Positions 47,699 to 59,217 of a DNA stretch of 64,000 nucleotides are shown here, one piece after another. Position 1 is the first letter of the stretch. Each line of letters begins with the position of its first letter. Under the pieces are notes generated by a model. It was given only the letters and a program-made list of their open reading frames with translations, was not told where the DNA came from and searched no databases. This stretch comes from Mycolicibacterium peregrinum (GTDB lineage: Bacteria; Actinomycetota; Actinomycetes; Mycobacteriales; Mycobacteriaceae). The translations under genes were made by a program, and so were the position numbers. Where the stretch lies: assembly GCF_001665625.1 (NCBI RefSeq), contig NZ_LZSY01000102.1, forward strand, positions 1-64,000, written 5' to 3'.

Positions 47699-47718
47699 GT
47701 GCCCGCAATCACGGGCAC
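47699..47718. promoter_or_regulatory. Palindrome upstream of the DUF3040 gene
   Basis: GTGCCCG-CAATCA-CGGGCAC has perfect 7-bp arms. On the minus strand it lies 45-64 nt before the DUF3040 start. TATCAT (47733-47728) upstream of it is a candidate -10 box, so the palindrome would fall at the transcript's 5' end, as an operator or a leader hairpin. The other side of this 229-nt gap should hold the acetyltransferase promoter, which I cannot place. Confidence 0.4.
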
Positions 47719-47883
47719 CTAACCCTAATGATACGAGGTCGATCCGAGCCGTACCACCTTGTTCGTCGTCGATTGTAGGTCGTCGCGAGATAGCTCGGGT
47801 CGACGGGACCGACCGTCTGTCAACCGGATAATGCTGAAGATAATGAGTTAGGCAGGACACCGGACGGGCGAAAGGCGAAAGCA

Positions 47884-48477
47884 TTGGCGACGTATCTCAT
47901 CGATCTGTCGCCGGACGATATGAAGCGCCGGCTTCCCGAGGCTCTGCGCGTGTACGTCGACGCCATGCGCTACCCGCGCGGAACCGAGGAACAGCGCGCC
48001 GCCCTGTGGCTCGAACACACGCGGCGCGCAGGCTGGAAATGCGTGGCTGCCGTCGAGGCCCCCGAATCCACCAGGCCCGACAGCGCGGAACTGCTCGACG
48101 CTCCCCTGCTGGGAATCGCATACGGCTACAGCGGCGCGCCGGATCAGTGGTGGCAGCAACAAGTCATCTCCGGTCTGCAGCGGATGGGCACCAACCCGGT
48201 GCACATCGCCGACCTGATGGCCAGCTACTTCGAACTCACCGAGCTGCACATCGAACCGCGCACCCAGGGGCAAGGCCTCGGCGAGGCTCTGACCAGGCGA
48301 CTGTTGGCCGGGCGGGATGAATCTCACGTGCTGTTGTCCACCCCTGAGATCAACGGCGAGGCCAATCGGGCGTGGCGGTTGTACCGGCGGCTGGGCTTCA
48401 CCGACGTCATTCGCGGTTACCACTTCGCCGGCGACCCCCGGCCGTTCGCCATCCTCGGTCGCCCACTGCCGTTGTGA
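47884..48477 (+). CDS. GNAT acetyltransferase (Rv2170-like)
   Basis: A 197-aa GNAT-fold acetyltransferase with the acetyl-CoA segment ELHIEPRTQGQGLGEALTRR and the C-terminal AWRLYRRLGF. The orthologue Rv2170 has been reported to acetylate proteins of central metabolism in M. tuberculosis, so a protein lysine acetyltransferase role is plausible. Translation seems to start at TTG (47884), preceded by AAAGGCG. It lies 11 nt upstream of lppM and is probably co-transcribed with it. Confidence 0.87.
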   Translation: MATYLIDLSPDDMKRRLPEALRVYVDAMRYPRGTEEQRAALWLEHTRRAGWKCVAAVEAPESTRPDSAELLDAPLLGIAYGYSGAPDQWWQQQVISGLQRMGTNPVHIADLMASYFELTELHIEPRTQGQGLGEALTRRLLAGRDESHVLLSTPEINGEANRAWRLYRRLGFTDVIRGYHFAGDPRPFAILGRPLPL

Positions 48478-48488
48478 GATCTGGCACG

Positions 48489-50415
<1,927 letters not shown>

Positions 50416-50446
50416 GAGCACGTCACAACGACATGACGACTCCCTC

Positions 50447-51985
50447 ATGACAACTATGCCGACCGAGACCCCGAGAACCGGGGTTGTGCAACACATCTCA
50501 CGCCTGGCTGCATTCGCGGTGTCCGCCGATGCCCGCCCGGCCCGGCTGGGTTTCCTGGGCGCCGCTGTACTGACCATCGGCGGCCTGGGCTCGGGCAGCA
50601 CCCGGATACACGACCCGCTCCTTGAGTCGCTGCATCTGTCCTGGCTGCGATTCGGGCACGGCCTCGTGCTGTCCTCGATCCTGCTGTGGGTCGGCGTCGC
50701 CATGATGCTGATCGCCTGGCTCTGGCTGGGCCGGCGCGTGATCGACCGCACCGCCACCGTCTACACCATGGTGGCCACGACGGGTTTCTGGCTCGCGCCA
50801 TTGCTGCTGAGTGTGCCGCTGTTCAGCCGTGACACCTACTCGTACCTCGCGCAGGGCGCACTGTTGCGCGACGGCTTCGACCCGTACGTGGTGGGGCCGG
50901 TGGAGAATCCGAACGTCCTGCTGGACAACGTGAGCCCGATCTGGACGACTACCACCGCGCCCTACGGACCGGCCTTCATCCTGGTCGCCAAGTTCGTCAC
51001 GATGCTGGTCCGCGACGACGTCGTGGCCGGCACCATGTTGCTGCGGCTATGCATGCTGCCCGGTCTGGTGTTGCTGATCTGGGCGACCCAGCGCGTCGCG
51101 CGGCACATCGGCGCGAGCCCCGCCGCTGCCCTGTGGGTTTGCGTGCTCAACCCGCTGGTGATCATCCACCTGATGGGCGGCGTGCACAACGAGATGCTGA
51201 TGGTCGGGCTCATGATGGCCGGCATCGCACTGACGTTCCGACAACACCCGGTCTGGGGTGTCGGCCTGATCGCCATGGCCGTCGCAGTCAAAGCAACCGC
51301 GGGACTTGCACTTCCGTTCATCGTGTGGGTGTGGGCACGGCAACTGCGCGACCGCCACGACCACTCACCGGTGCGGGCATTCGTCCTGGCCACCGCCGCC
51401 TCCATGGCGATCCTCGCCGCGGTGTTCGCGGTGATGTCGTGGCTCGCCGGAGTCGGCCTCGGCTGGCTCTCGGCCCTTGCTGCCGGCAACGTCAAGATCA
51501 TCAACTGGCTCACGGTCCCCACGGCCGCCGCCAACCTGATCAACGCCATCGGCGGCCTGATCTTCCCGGTCAACTTCTACGCCGTGCTCGAGGTCACCCG
51601 CATCATCGGCATCCTGACGATCGTGATCGCGCTGCCGCTGTTGTGGTGGCGCTACCGGCACACCGACCGCGAAGCCCTCACCGGAACCGCCCTGGCCATG
51701 GCTGTGGTCGTGTTGTTCGTCCCCGCTGCGCTGCCCTGGTACTACACCTGGCCGCTGGCCGTGGCGGCCGCCCTGATCCAGACCCGACCGGCCATCGCGG
51801 TGGTGGCCGGGCTGTCCACCTGGATCATGGTGATGTGGAAACCCGATGGGGCCCACGGCATGTACTCGTGGGCACACGTCCTGCTGACCACGGCATGCGC
51901 AGTGGTGGCGTGGTATTCGCTGTACCGCGCACCCGAGCGGCCTGCGGCTGAGCCGGCGGCCGAAAACCAGCCGTCAGTAACCTAG
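50447..51985 (+). CDS. mptA: Alpha-(1->6)-mannopyranosyltransferase MptA
   Basis: MptA extends the alpha-1,6-mannan core of lipomannan and lipoarabinomannan outside the membrane, using decaprenyl-phosphate-mannose. The 512-aa GT-C protein has about 12-13 membrane helices. The first extracytoplasmic loop carries the acidic motif SRDTYSYLAQG, and a Pro-rich C-terminal tail is present. It is 31 nt downstream of the prenyl synthase. That pairing may reflect lipid-carrier supply (inference). Its stop codon overlaps the end of the convergent DNA-binding gene by 12 nt. Confidence 0.93.
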   Translation: MTTMPTETPRTGVVQHISRLAAFAVSADARPARLGFLGAAVLTIGGLGSGSTRIHDPLLESLHLSWLRFGHGLVLSSILLWVGVAMMLIAWLWLGRRVIDRTATVYTMVATTGFWLAPLLLSVPLFSRDTYSYLAQGALLRDGFDPYVVGPVENPNVLLDNVSPIWTTTTAPYGPAFILVAKFVTMLVRDDVVAGTMLLRLCMLPGLVLLIWATQRVARHIGASPAAALWVCVLNPLVIIHLMGGVHNEMLMVGLMMAGIALTFRQHPVWGVGLIAMAVAVKATAGLALPFIVWVWARQLRDRHDHSPVRAFVLATAASMAILAAVFAVMSWLAGVGLGWLSALAAGNVKIINWLTVPTAAANLINAIGGLIFPVNFYAVLEVTRIIGILTIVIALPLLWWRYRHTDREALTGTALAMAVVVLFVPAALPWYYTWPLAVAAALIQTRPAIAVVAGLSTWIMVMWKPDGAHGMYSWAHVLLTTACAVVAWYSLYRAPERPAAEPAAENQPSVT

Positions 51986-52378
51986 CGCCTGCGCGCGACG
52001 CAGCACCTCGCGTGCCTGGTGGGAATGCAGGGCGTCGACCGGGCGGGCATTGGCCACCTGCTCGGTGCGTCCGTCGGCGGTGATCGTCAGCGACTCGTCC
52101 GGGGTGAACAACCAGCGCACGATCTCGGTGTCGCGGTAACCACCGTCGCGCAGCACCACCAGCAGGCCGGGCAGATGCTTGACCACGTGGCCCTTGTCAT
52201 CGAAGAAGATCTGCGGCACCACCATGACGCGGTCACGGCGCACGGCGATCAACTGGCCGTCGCGCAATTGTTGATGCACCTTGGTGACCGGGATGCCGAG
52301 CAAACCCGACACCGTCGGTAGGTCGTAGACGGGCTCGTCGGGGTCCAAGACATCATCGGCGACCGGAATGCTGCTCAC
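51974..52378 (-). CDS. DNA-binding protein, PknL-associated (Rv2175c-like)
   Basis: A 134-aa winged-helix/MerR-like DNA-binding protein, orthologous by position and sequence (DDVLDPDEP, LPGLLVVLRDGGYRDTEI) to Rv2175c, a substrate of the neighbouring kinase PknL in M. tuberculosis. The likely start is GTG at 52378, with TAGAAT 7 nt before it and no ribosome site, so the transcript looks leaderless. This start removes the ~15-residue N-terminal segment that carries the known phospho-threonine in M. tuberculosis. The gene overlaps the end of mptA by 12 nt. Confidence 0.88.
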   Translation of the reverse strand: MSSIPVADDVLDPDEPVYDLPTVSGLLGIPVTKVHQQLRDGQLIAVRRDRVMVVPQIFFDDKGHVVKHLPGLLVVLRDGGYRDTEIVRWLFTPDESLTITADGRTEQVANARPVDALHSHQAREVLRRAQALGY

Positions 52379-52385
52379 CGCACTG

Positions 52386-52416
52386 ATTCTAGGACCATGG
52401 CTGCAACTCGTAACAT
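52386..52416. promoter_or_regulatory. Divergent leaderless promoters of the Rv2175c-like gene and pknL
   Basis: The two start codons are only 45 nt apart. TAGAAT (minus strand, 52391-52386) ends 7 nt before the GTG of the DNA-binding gene. TAACAT (52411-52416) ends 7 nt before the GTG of pknL. Neither start has a ribosome binding site. The -35 region of each promoter would overlap the other's -10 region or gene, so the two should interfere with each other. Confidence 0.5.
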
Positions 52417-52423
52417 GTGTCCG

Positions 52424-53692
52424 GTGGAGCAGCAATCGGATCCACTCGTCGGCACTATGCTCGACGGGCGCTATCGCGTGGAGACCACCATCGCCACCGG
52501 TGGTATGTCCACGGTCTATCGCGGCCTCGACGTCCGCCTGGACCGCCCCGTGGCGCTGAAGGTGATGGACTCCCGCTACAGCGGCGACAGCCACTTCCTG
52601 ACCAGGTTCGGGCGCGAGGCGAAGGCCGTGGCCCGGTTGAAGGATCCTGGGCTGGTCGCGGTCTACGACCAGGGCGGCGGAGGCTCCGGAACGTCCCACC
52701 AACCACCTTTCCTCGTCATGGAACTCATCGAGGGCGGCACGCTGCGCGAGCTGCTGGCCGAACGCGGCCCGATGCCCCCGCACGCGGTCGCCGCGGTGCT
52801 GGCTCCCGTGCTCGGCGGGCTCGCAGTCGCACACCGCGCCGGCCTCGTGCACCGCGACATCAAGCCCGAGAACGTCCTGATCTCCGACGACGGCGAGGTC
52901 AAGATCGCCGATTTCGGTCTGGTGCGCGCCGTCGCCGAGGCCAAGATCACCTCGACCAGCGTGATCCTGGGTACTGCGGCCTACCTGTCCCCCGAGCAGG
53001 TCAGTACCGGCGACGCCGATCCGCGCAGCGACGTGTACGCCGTCGGCATCCTCACCTACGAACTGCTCACGGGAGTCACCCCGTTCACCGGAGACTCGGC
53101 GCTCACCGTGGCATACCAGCGCATGGACAACGATGTACCGGCGCCGAGCGGGGTGATCGCAGGGGTACCAACGCAATTCGACCAGTTCGTGCGCCGCGCC
53201 ACGGCACGCGATCCGGGGCAGCGCTTCGCCGACGCCGACGAGATGCGGGCGGAATTGACCGAGATCGTCGACGACCTCGGGCTGCCGGCATTCCGGGTGC
53301 CCGCACCGCAACATTCGGCGCAGCACCTGGCCGCCACCCGCGTGCATGATCTCGGTGACGGCGCCGGCGGTCGGGCGGAGAGCGCCACCGTCGTGACGGC
53401 CGCACCGCCGCCCCCGCCGATGGCCCCACCGGTCGCCCCCGCACCGCGCCAACCCACCCGGGAGATCACCCGCGACCAGCACGACTGGGCGCCGATCCCG
53501 GCCGGTCCCGAAGACGCCGAATACTCTTTCGAGGCAGGGCAATTCGCCGGCATCGAGATGAGCGAGTTCCAGTGGGCCCGGCAGCGCGCCAAACGGGCGC
53601 TGGCGTTCTGGGTGATCGCGGTCCTCACCCTGACGGGCCTCGTGGCCGCCGCAGCATGGACGCTGGGCAGCCACGTCGGCGTCTTGTTATAG
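52424..53692 (+). CDS. pknL: Membrane Ser/Thr protein kinase PknL
   Basis: PknL is a Hanks-type kinase. With the GTG at 52424 it has 422 aa: kinase domain (about 13-280) with GGMSTVYRG, ATP-binding Lys46 in VALKVM, HRD at 143-145, DFG at 163-165 and an activation loop with ITSTSVILGT. A Pro-rich juxtamembrane linker and one membrane helix (about 396-416) follow, with almost no outer domain. The start matches the M. tuberculosis protein and has TAACAT 7 nt upstream; in-frame ATGs at 52397 and 52415 are less likely. It is divergent from the gene for its DNA-binding partner. Confidence 0.93.
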   Translation: MEQQSDPLVGTMLDGRYRVETTIATGGMSTVYRGLDVRLDRPVALKVMDSRYSGDSHFLTRFGREAKAVARLKDPGLVAVYDQGGGGSGTSHQPPFLVMELIEGGTLRELLAERGPMPPHAVAAVLAPVLGGLAVAHRAGLVHRDIKPENVLISDDGEVKIADFGLVRAVAEAKITSTSVILGTAAYLSPEQVSTGDADPRSDVYAVGILTYELLTGVTPFTGDSALTVAYQRMDNDVPAPSGVIAGVPTQFDQFVRRATARDPGQRFADADEMRAELTEIVDDLGLPAFRVPAPQHSAQHLAATRVHDLGDGAGGRAESATVVTAAPPPPPMAPPVAPAPRQPTREITRDQHDWAPIPAGPEDAEYSFEAGQFAGIEMSEFQWARQRAKRALAFWVIAVLTLTGLVAAAAWTLGSHVGVLL

Positions 53693-53693
53693 C

Positions 53694-53707
53694 CGGGCGA
53701 CAGCCCG
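53694..53707. terminator. Short hairpin between convergent pknL and aroG
   Basis: CGGGC-GACA-GCCCG forms a 5-bp stem in the 21-nt gap between the two convergent stop codons. The bases that follow on the plus strand are TATTA. It may act as a weak bidirectional terminator. Confidence 0.35.
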
Positions 53708-53713
53708 TATTAG

Positions 53714-55144
<1,431 letters not shown>

Positions 55145-55155
55145 TCAGGGCTTTG

Positions 55156-55662
55156 TCAGCCGGGTTGCCGCGCCGGCCTGAGCCCCTCACCCGTCATCAG
55201 CTGGAAACGGTGCAGATTGTGCCGTGCGTCGACGAGCGCGTCGTGCGCATCGGTCGGTCGCGCCGGCATCCGCGGTGACCCACGCTCCTCCCAGAACTGC
55301 CGCAGCTCACGGGTGAACCGCGGCATCGCCGGAGGCAGGTCGGTCATCGGCCCCCACAGCTGACACAGCACCACGTGGTCATAGGCGCCCACCCAGGCCC
55401 ACAGCTCGATCGGTTCATCACCGTCGATGTCGAAGAAATCCTCCAGCTCCGACCGGATCTGCCGCCGTGACCGCCACAGCTTCGACGACGGCGACGGCAG
55501 CTTGGGCAATACGTGTTTGCGCACCCACCGACCGGCCCGGTCCGGATTGAATTCCGTCGAGATCGCGTAGTACTCACGGCCGTCCTCGGCTGCCACGCCG
55601 ATCGAGATCAGGTCGATGGTGTGACCGTCGTCGATGAACTCGGTGTCGTAGAAGTAGCGCAT
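55156..55662 (-). CDS. DEDD-type 3'-5' exoribonuclease (Rv2179c, RNase AS-like)
   Basis: A 168-aa exonuclease of the DEDDh type, the same length as Rv2179c of M. tuberculosis, an exoribonuclease reported to act on adenylate-containing RNA. Asp6 and Glu8 in YDTEFI are the first metal ligands. WAWVGAYDHVVLC and AHDALVDARHNL carry the remaining Asp and His residues. The ATG shares one base with the stop codon of the upstream membrane protein gene (TGATG), so the two are translationally coupled. Confidence 0.92.
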   Translation of the reverse strand: MRYFYDTEFIDDGHTIDLISIGVAAEDGREYYAISTEFNPDRAGRWVRKHVLPKLPSPSSKLWRSRRQIRSELEDFFDIDGDEPIELWAWVGAYDHVVLCQLWGPMTDLPPAMPRFTRELRQFWEERGSPRMPARPTDAHDALVDARHNLHRFQLMTGEGLRPARQPG

Positions 55663-56549
55663 CAACCAATCCGTCCTGCCCGCTCGTCCGTCTTCGCCGC
55701 CGCGGTCGACACCGGTGCGGGGGCCGCGTGGATCTCGCGATCCAGTTGCGCATCGACGGTGGCATCGTCGGGGAACTTCGGCATCCCGGTGATCGCGTCC
55801 TGCAACCACAGCTTTGCCTGCACCACTGGCCGGCGCAGCCAGCGCTCCCGCTCCAGTGCACGGTGCATCTTGCGCGGATGTCCGGTGTAGCGCCAGCGCG
55901 CCCACGGTGCATGCGGCCGCGACAGCCGAACCGCCCCCACGAACAACAACGGGGTAATGAACATGCCCACCAATCCAGTCCACACCTTGCCTTTGAGCAG
56001 AACCACCACCGCCAGCAGCAGGGTCAGCACCGCCACCCCGACCACGAGCACGCGCATGGCCGCCGACTGGTCCTCGCGCCAGATACCGATATCAAAGAAT
56101 GACAGCGGATTGAAACCCAGGATCAACAACCCGGCCACCGCGACCGCGGCGAACACCGCATCCACCGACGTGCGGCCGTCCTCGGCCCAGTACACGTCAG
56201 ACAGATGCAGGATCAGTGCGAACTCGTCGAGTACCAGGGCCGCCCCGATTCCGAAGAACACCGCAGCCACCGTGAACTCGGGTACACCGCCGTTGACCGC
56301 GAGCGTCACCATCGTCACGCCCGACACCAGCACCAGCACGACGCCGATCACCATGTGGTGGATGTGTACCGAACCGTGTCCCATGTTGCGGGGCTGCCAC
56401 CACCTGGGCGGCCGTTCGCTGCCGGCATTGCGGCGGATGTAACGCACCACGATGCGGGTCACGAAGAACGTCAGAATGAACGCCACCAGGCAGCACAGCA
56501 GCGGCAGGCGATCGCGCGTGAGGAATTCGAGGTGAACGGTCGCGTGCAC
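55662..56549 (-). CDS. Multi-pass membrane protein of unknown function (Rv2180c-like)
   Basis: A 295-aa protein with about six membrane helices and a basic C-terminal cytoplasmic region (RPHAPWARWRYTGHPRK). A His-rich loop, GHGSVHIHHMVIG, lies before the second helix and could bind metal, though no known activity can be named. The start is taken at GTG 56549, giving the same length as Rv2180c; TAAGTT lies 8 nt before it, so the transcript may be leaderless. The longer frame would overlap the divergent mannosyltransferase gene. It is coupled to the exoribonuclease. Confidence 0.83.
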   Translation of the reverse strand: MHATVHLEFLTRDRLPLLCCLVAFILTFFVTRIVVRYIRRNAGSERPPRWWQPRNMGHGSVHIHHMVIGVVLVLVSGVTMVTLAVNGGVPEFTVAAVFFGIGAALVLDEFALILHLSDVYWAEDGRTSVDAVFAAVAVAGLLILGFNPLSFFDIGIWREDQSAAMRVLVVGVAVLTLLLAVVVLLKGKVWTGLVGMFITPLLFVGAVRLSRPHAPWARWRYTGHPRKMHRALERERWLRRPVVQAKLWLQDAITGMPKFPDDATVDAQLDREIHAAPAPVSTAAAKTDERAGRIG

Positions 56550-56632
56550 GGACAGAGAACTTACGCCGACCTGCGCGCGTCGCGAGTGCGGATGCGCCCT
56601 CTTCGGGTTGCCCCCGATAGTCTGTTGAGGAC

Positions 56633-57946
56633 ATGAGTAAGCGGCAGTCGCCCGGCGGGGCTGGTTGGGCACCGACGATCGGGTGGCGGCTTTTTCAGTT
56701 GCTCACAGCAGCCGGGTTGATCCTGGTCGGCTGGAAGCTTCTGGGGCACGTGCCCTATCGCATCGACATCGACGTATATCGGATGGGCGGGCGGGCGTGG
56801 CTGGACAACCAGCCGCTGTACGCCGACGGTGCCATTTTCCACACGCAGGGCGGCCTCGACCTGCCGTTCACCTATCCCCCGCTCGCGGCGATCATGTTCG
56901 CCCCGTTCGCCTGGCTCTCGTTACCGGCGGCGAGCGTGGCGATCACAGCCACCACACTGGTGCTGCTGATCGTCTCGATGGTGATCGTGCTGACCCGGCT
57001 GAACGTCTGGCCCGACACGGCCATCACCTCCGAGCCGGCCTGGCTGCGGCGCTGCTGGCTGGCCGCCGCGCTCGTGGCGCCCGCGGTCATCTGGCTGGAG
57101 CCGATCCGGTCGAACTTCGAGTTCGGGCAGATCAACGTGGTGCTGATGACGCTCGTCGTCGCCGACTGCGTTCCGCGCCGCACGCCGTGGCCGCGCGGTG
57201 TGCTGCTGGGCTTGGCGATCGCGCTCAAACTCACCCCCGCGGTGTTCCTGCTGTACTTCCTGTTGCGCCGCGACGTCCACACGCTGCTGCGGACCGCCGC
57301 GGCTGCGGTGGTGGCGACGCTGGCCGGGTTTGTCCTCGCCTGGACGGACTCGATCGAGTACTGGACCGAGACGGTGCGCAACACCGACCGGATCGGTACG
57401 GCCACGCTCAACACCAACCAGAACATCGCAGGCACGCTGGCCCGGCTCGGCCTGTCCGAGGGGCCGCGGTTCGCCCTGTGGGTCGTGGCCTGCTTCGCGG
57501 TGTTGGCGCTGACGGTGTGGGCGGCCCGACGGGTCCTGCGCTCGGGCGCCGATGAGGCCCCGGTGGTCGCACTGATCTGCGTCGCCATGTTCGGCCTGGT
57601 GGTGTCGCCGGTGTCGTGGTCACATCACTGGGTCTGGACCCTGCCGACCCTGTTGGTGACCGGTGTGCTCGCCTTCCGGATGCGCAAGATCCCCCTGGCC
57701 GCGCTGTCGCTGGCCCTGGTGACCCTGATCGGCCTCGCCCTGATGGTGTGGACGCCCATCGCATTGTTGACGCCCCACCACGAGACCGCCGCATCGTTGA
57801 TTCGGCAGCTGGCCGGTGACGCCTACCTTTGGTGGGCACTCGCGGTCATCGCGGTCATCGGCTTGGCCTGCACCGCCCGGGCGGGTCAGACCAGCGCCGA
57901 GCCCGCCGCCCCGCTGGTCCGGTTGACCGGGGGCGAAGCGGCCTAA
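56633..57946 (+). CDS. Alpha-(1->2)-mannosyltransferase (Rv2181-like, GT87)
   Basis: A 437-aa GT-C/GT87 polyprenol-phosphate-mannose transferase with about ten to eleven membrane helices. The first outer loop has the catalytic acidic motif [15 protein letters not shown], and [16 protein letters not shown] follows. The M. tuberculosis and M. smegmatis orthologues add alpha-1,2-mannose branches to lipomannan and lipoarabinomannan. TAGTCT (56618-56623) lies 9 nt before the ATG, and GAGG is also present. Its stop codon overlaps that of the convergent acyltransferase gene. Confidence 0.91.
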   Translation: MSKRQSPGGAGWAPTIGWRLFQLLTAAGLILVGWKLLGHVPYRIDIDVYRMGGRAWLDNQPLYADGAIFHTQGGLDLPFTYPPLAAIMFAPFAWLSLPAASVAITATTLVLLIVSMVIVLTRLNVWPDTAITSEPAWLRRCWLAAALVAPAVIWLEPIRSNFEFGQINVVLMTLVVADCVPRRTPWPRGVLLGLAIALKLTPAVFLLYFLLRRDVHTLLRTAAAAVVATLAGFVLAWTDSIEYWTETVRNTDRIGTATLNTNQNIAGTLARLGLSEGPRFALWVVACFAVLALTVWAARRVLRSGADEAPVVALICVAMFGLVVSPVSWSHHWVWTLPTLLVTGVLAFRMRKIPLAALSLALVTLIGLALMVWTPIALLTPHHETAASLIRQLAGDAYLWWALAVIAVIGLACTARAGQTSAEPAAPLVRLTGGEAA

Positions 57947-58686
57947 CCCGCTGCGGCGTGCGGAAGTCGGGACGCCGGCTTGGTGGTGTCGACCGGCTGA
58001 CCGTTGGTCTGCTGAGCGCGCTCCTTGATGGCGGCGGCGTAGATGTCGACATACTCCTGACCGGAGAGGTCCATCAGGTCGTACATGACCTCGTCGATCA
58101 CGGCGCGCTCGATGAAGCGGTTGCCTGCCAGGCCGTCGAACCGGCTGAAGTCCATGGGCTTGCCGAACCTGACCTCGACCCGGCCGAACCGCAGCCCTTT
58201 CGATCCCGGCGGGTTCACCACGTCGGTACCGACCATGGCCACCGGGATCACCGGCACGCCGGTCTCGAGGGCCAGCCGGGCCAGTCCGGTCTTGCCCTTG
58301 TACAGGCGGCCGTCGGGTGAGCGGGTGCCCTCGGGATACATGCCGAGCAGCTTGCCCTCGCCGAGGATCCGCGCGCCGGTGTTCAGTGCGGCCTGCGCCG
58401 AATCCGCGTCGGTGCGGTCGATCGGCACCTGGCCGACGACGGTGTAGAACCAGGCCAGGAACCGGCCCTTGATCCCGGTGCCGGTGAAGTACTCCTGCTT
58501 GGCCAGGAACGTGATGCGGCGGCTGACCACGAGCGGCAGGTAGAAGCTGTCCATCACCGCCAGGTGGTTACTGGCCAGGATGGCCGGACCGTCGGTCGGA
58601 ACATGTTCCAGCCCAGTGATTTTCGGCCGGCCGAGGAGGGCCAGCAAGGGGCCCAACAGGATGTACTTGAACAGCCAATACCACAT
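57943..58686 (-). CDS. 1-acylglycerol-3-phosphate acyltransferase-like (PlsC family, Rv2182c)
   Basis: PlsC-family enzymes acylate lysophosphatidic acid in phospholipid synthesis. The 247-aa protein has a hydrophobic N-terminus ([18 protein letters not shown]), the catalytic NHLAVMDS (H-x4-D), the glycerophosphate-binding YPEGTRS and a [10 protein letters not shown] segment. I chose the ATG at 58686, with GGAGGG just upstream, over an earlier in-frame ATG. It is divergent from the small Cys-containing gene's downstream gap, and convergent with the mannosyltransferase, overlapping it by 4 nt. Confidence 0.92.
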   Translation of the reverse strand: MWYWLFKYILLGPLLALLGRPKITGLEHVPTDGPAILASNHLAVMDSFYLPLVVSRRITFLAKQEYFTGTGIKGRFLAWFYTVVGQVPIDRTDADSAQAALNTGARILGEGKLLGMYPEGTRSPDGRLYKGKTGLARLALETGVPVIPVAMVGTDVVNPPGSKGLRFGRVEVRFGKPMDFSRFDGLAGNRFIERAVIDEVMYDLMDLSGQEYVDIYAAAIKERAQQTNGQPVDTTKPASRLPHAAAG

Positions 58687-58812
58687 GGACCCTCCACCTT
58701 GTGCGCACCGCGCAATGCTCTGCGACAACTGTACCCAGGCCATGTTGTGGCTACCACATCAAGCCCTGAACGCCGGCTGAGTCTCAGCGGTACAGCAAAC
58801 TGCTCAGTCTGC

Positions 58813-59217
58813 TCAATCTTCTACGGTGACCGGGATGTGCTGGTAGCGGCCCGGAGGCGGCGGGGGCGGGTTATCGTCGGGCGGCGGCACGTCCGGTCCC
58901 CCGTCGGGTGACGGGCTACCTCCCTCGGCACCCCTATCTCCGTCGTCGTCGCGTTCATCATCGAGGACCGCCCGGATCACCGTCAGCAGCGCCACGCTGT
59001 GCTCGGCGATGACCGTCAGCAGCGGATGCTGCTCGCCGTTGACGACCGCAGCGAGCGCACACACCGGGCACCACACCTGCTGGCACTTGCCCGGGGCGCT
59101 GTCGGCCGACGCCGCGAAGTTGGCCGCTGCCAACCGCACCGCCGGATCCAGCCGGTCGAGGATTTCCTGCGCCAATTGCCGCAGCTCCGAACCCAGCTCG
59201 GGATGAGACCCCGTCAT
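58813..59217 (-). CDS. Small protein with Cys-x4-Cys-x2-Cys cluster (Rv2183c-like)
   Basis: A 134-aa protein with no known function. An N-terminal helical region contains GKCQQVWCPVCAL, a C-x4-C-x2-C cluster that could hold a metal. A very acidic, Pro-rich C-terminus (DDERDDDGD onward) follows. Its ATG overlaps the stop of the ArsA-like ATPase gene as ATGA, so the two proteins are made together and may act together. The 126 nt after it, up to the acyltransferase gene, show no further feature. Confidence 0.82.
   Translation of the reverse strand: MTGSHPELGSELRQLAQEILDRLDPAVRLAAANFAASADSAPGKCQQVWCPVCALAAVVNGEQHPLLTVIAEHSVALLTVIRAVLDDERDDDGDRGAEGGSPSPDGGPDVPPPDDNPPPPPPGRYQHIPVTVED

Noticed and set aside
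52379..53674. Upstream extension of the Rv2175c-like frame through pknL
   Set aside because: It would run antisense through the kinase. Homology begins only at about 52378, where a -10 box and GTG are found.
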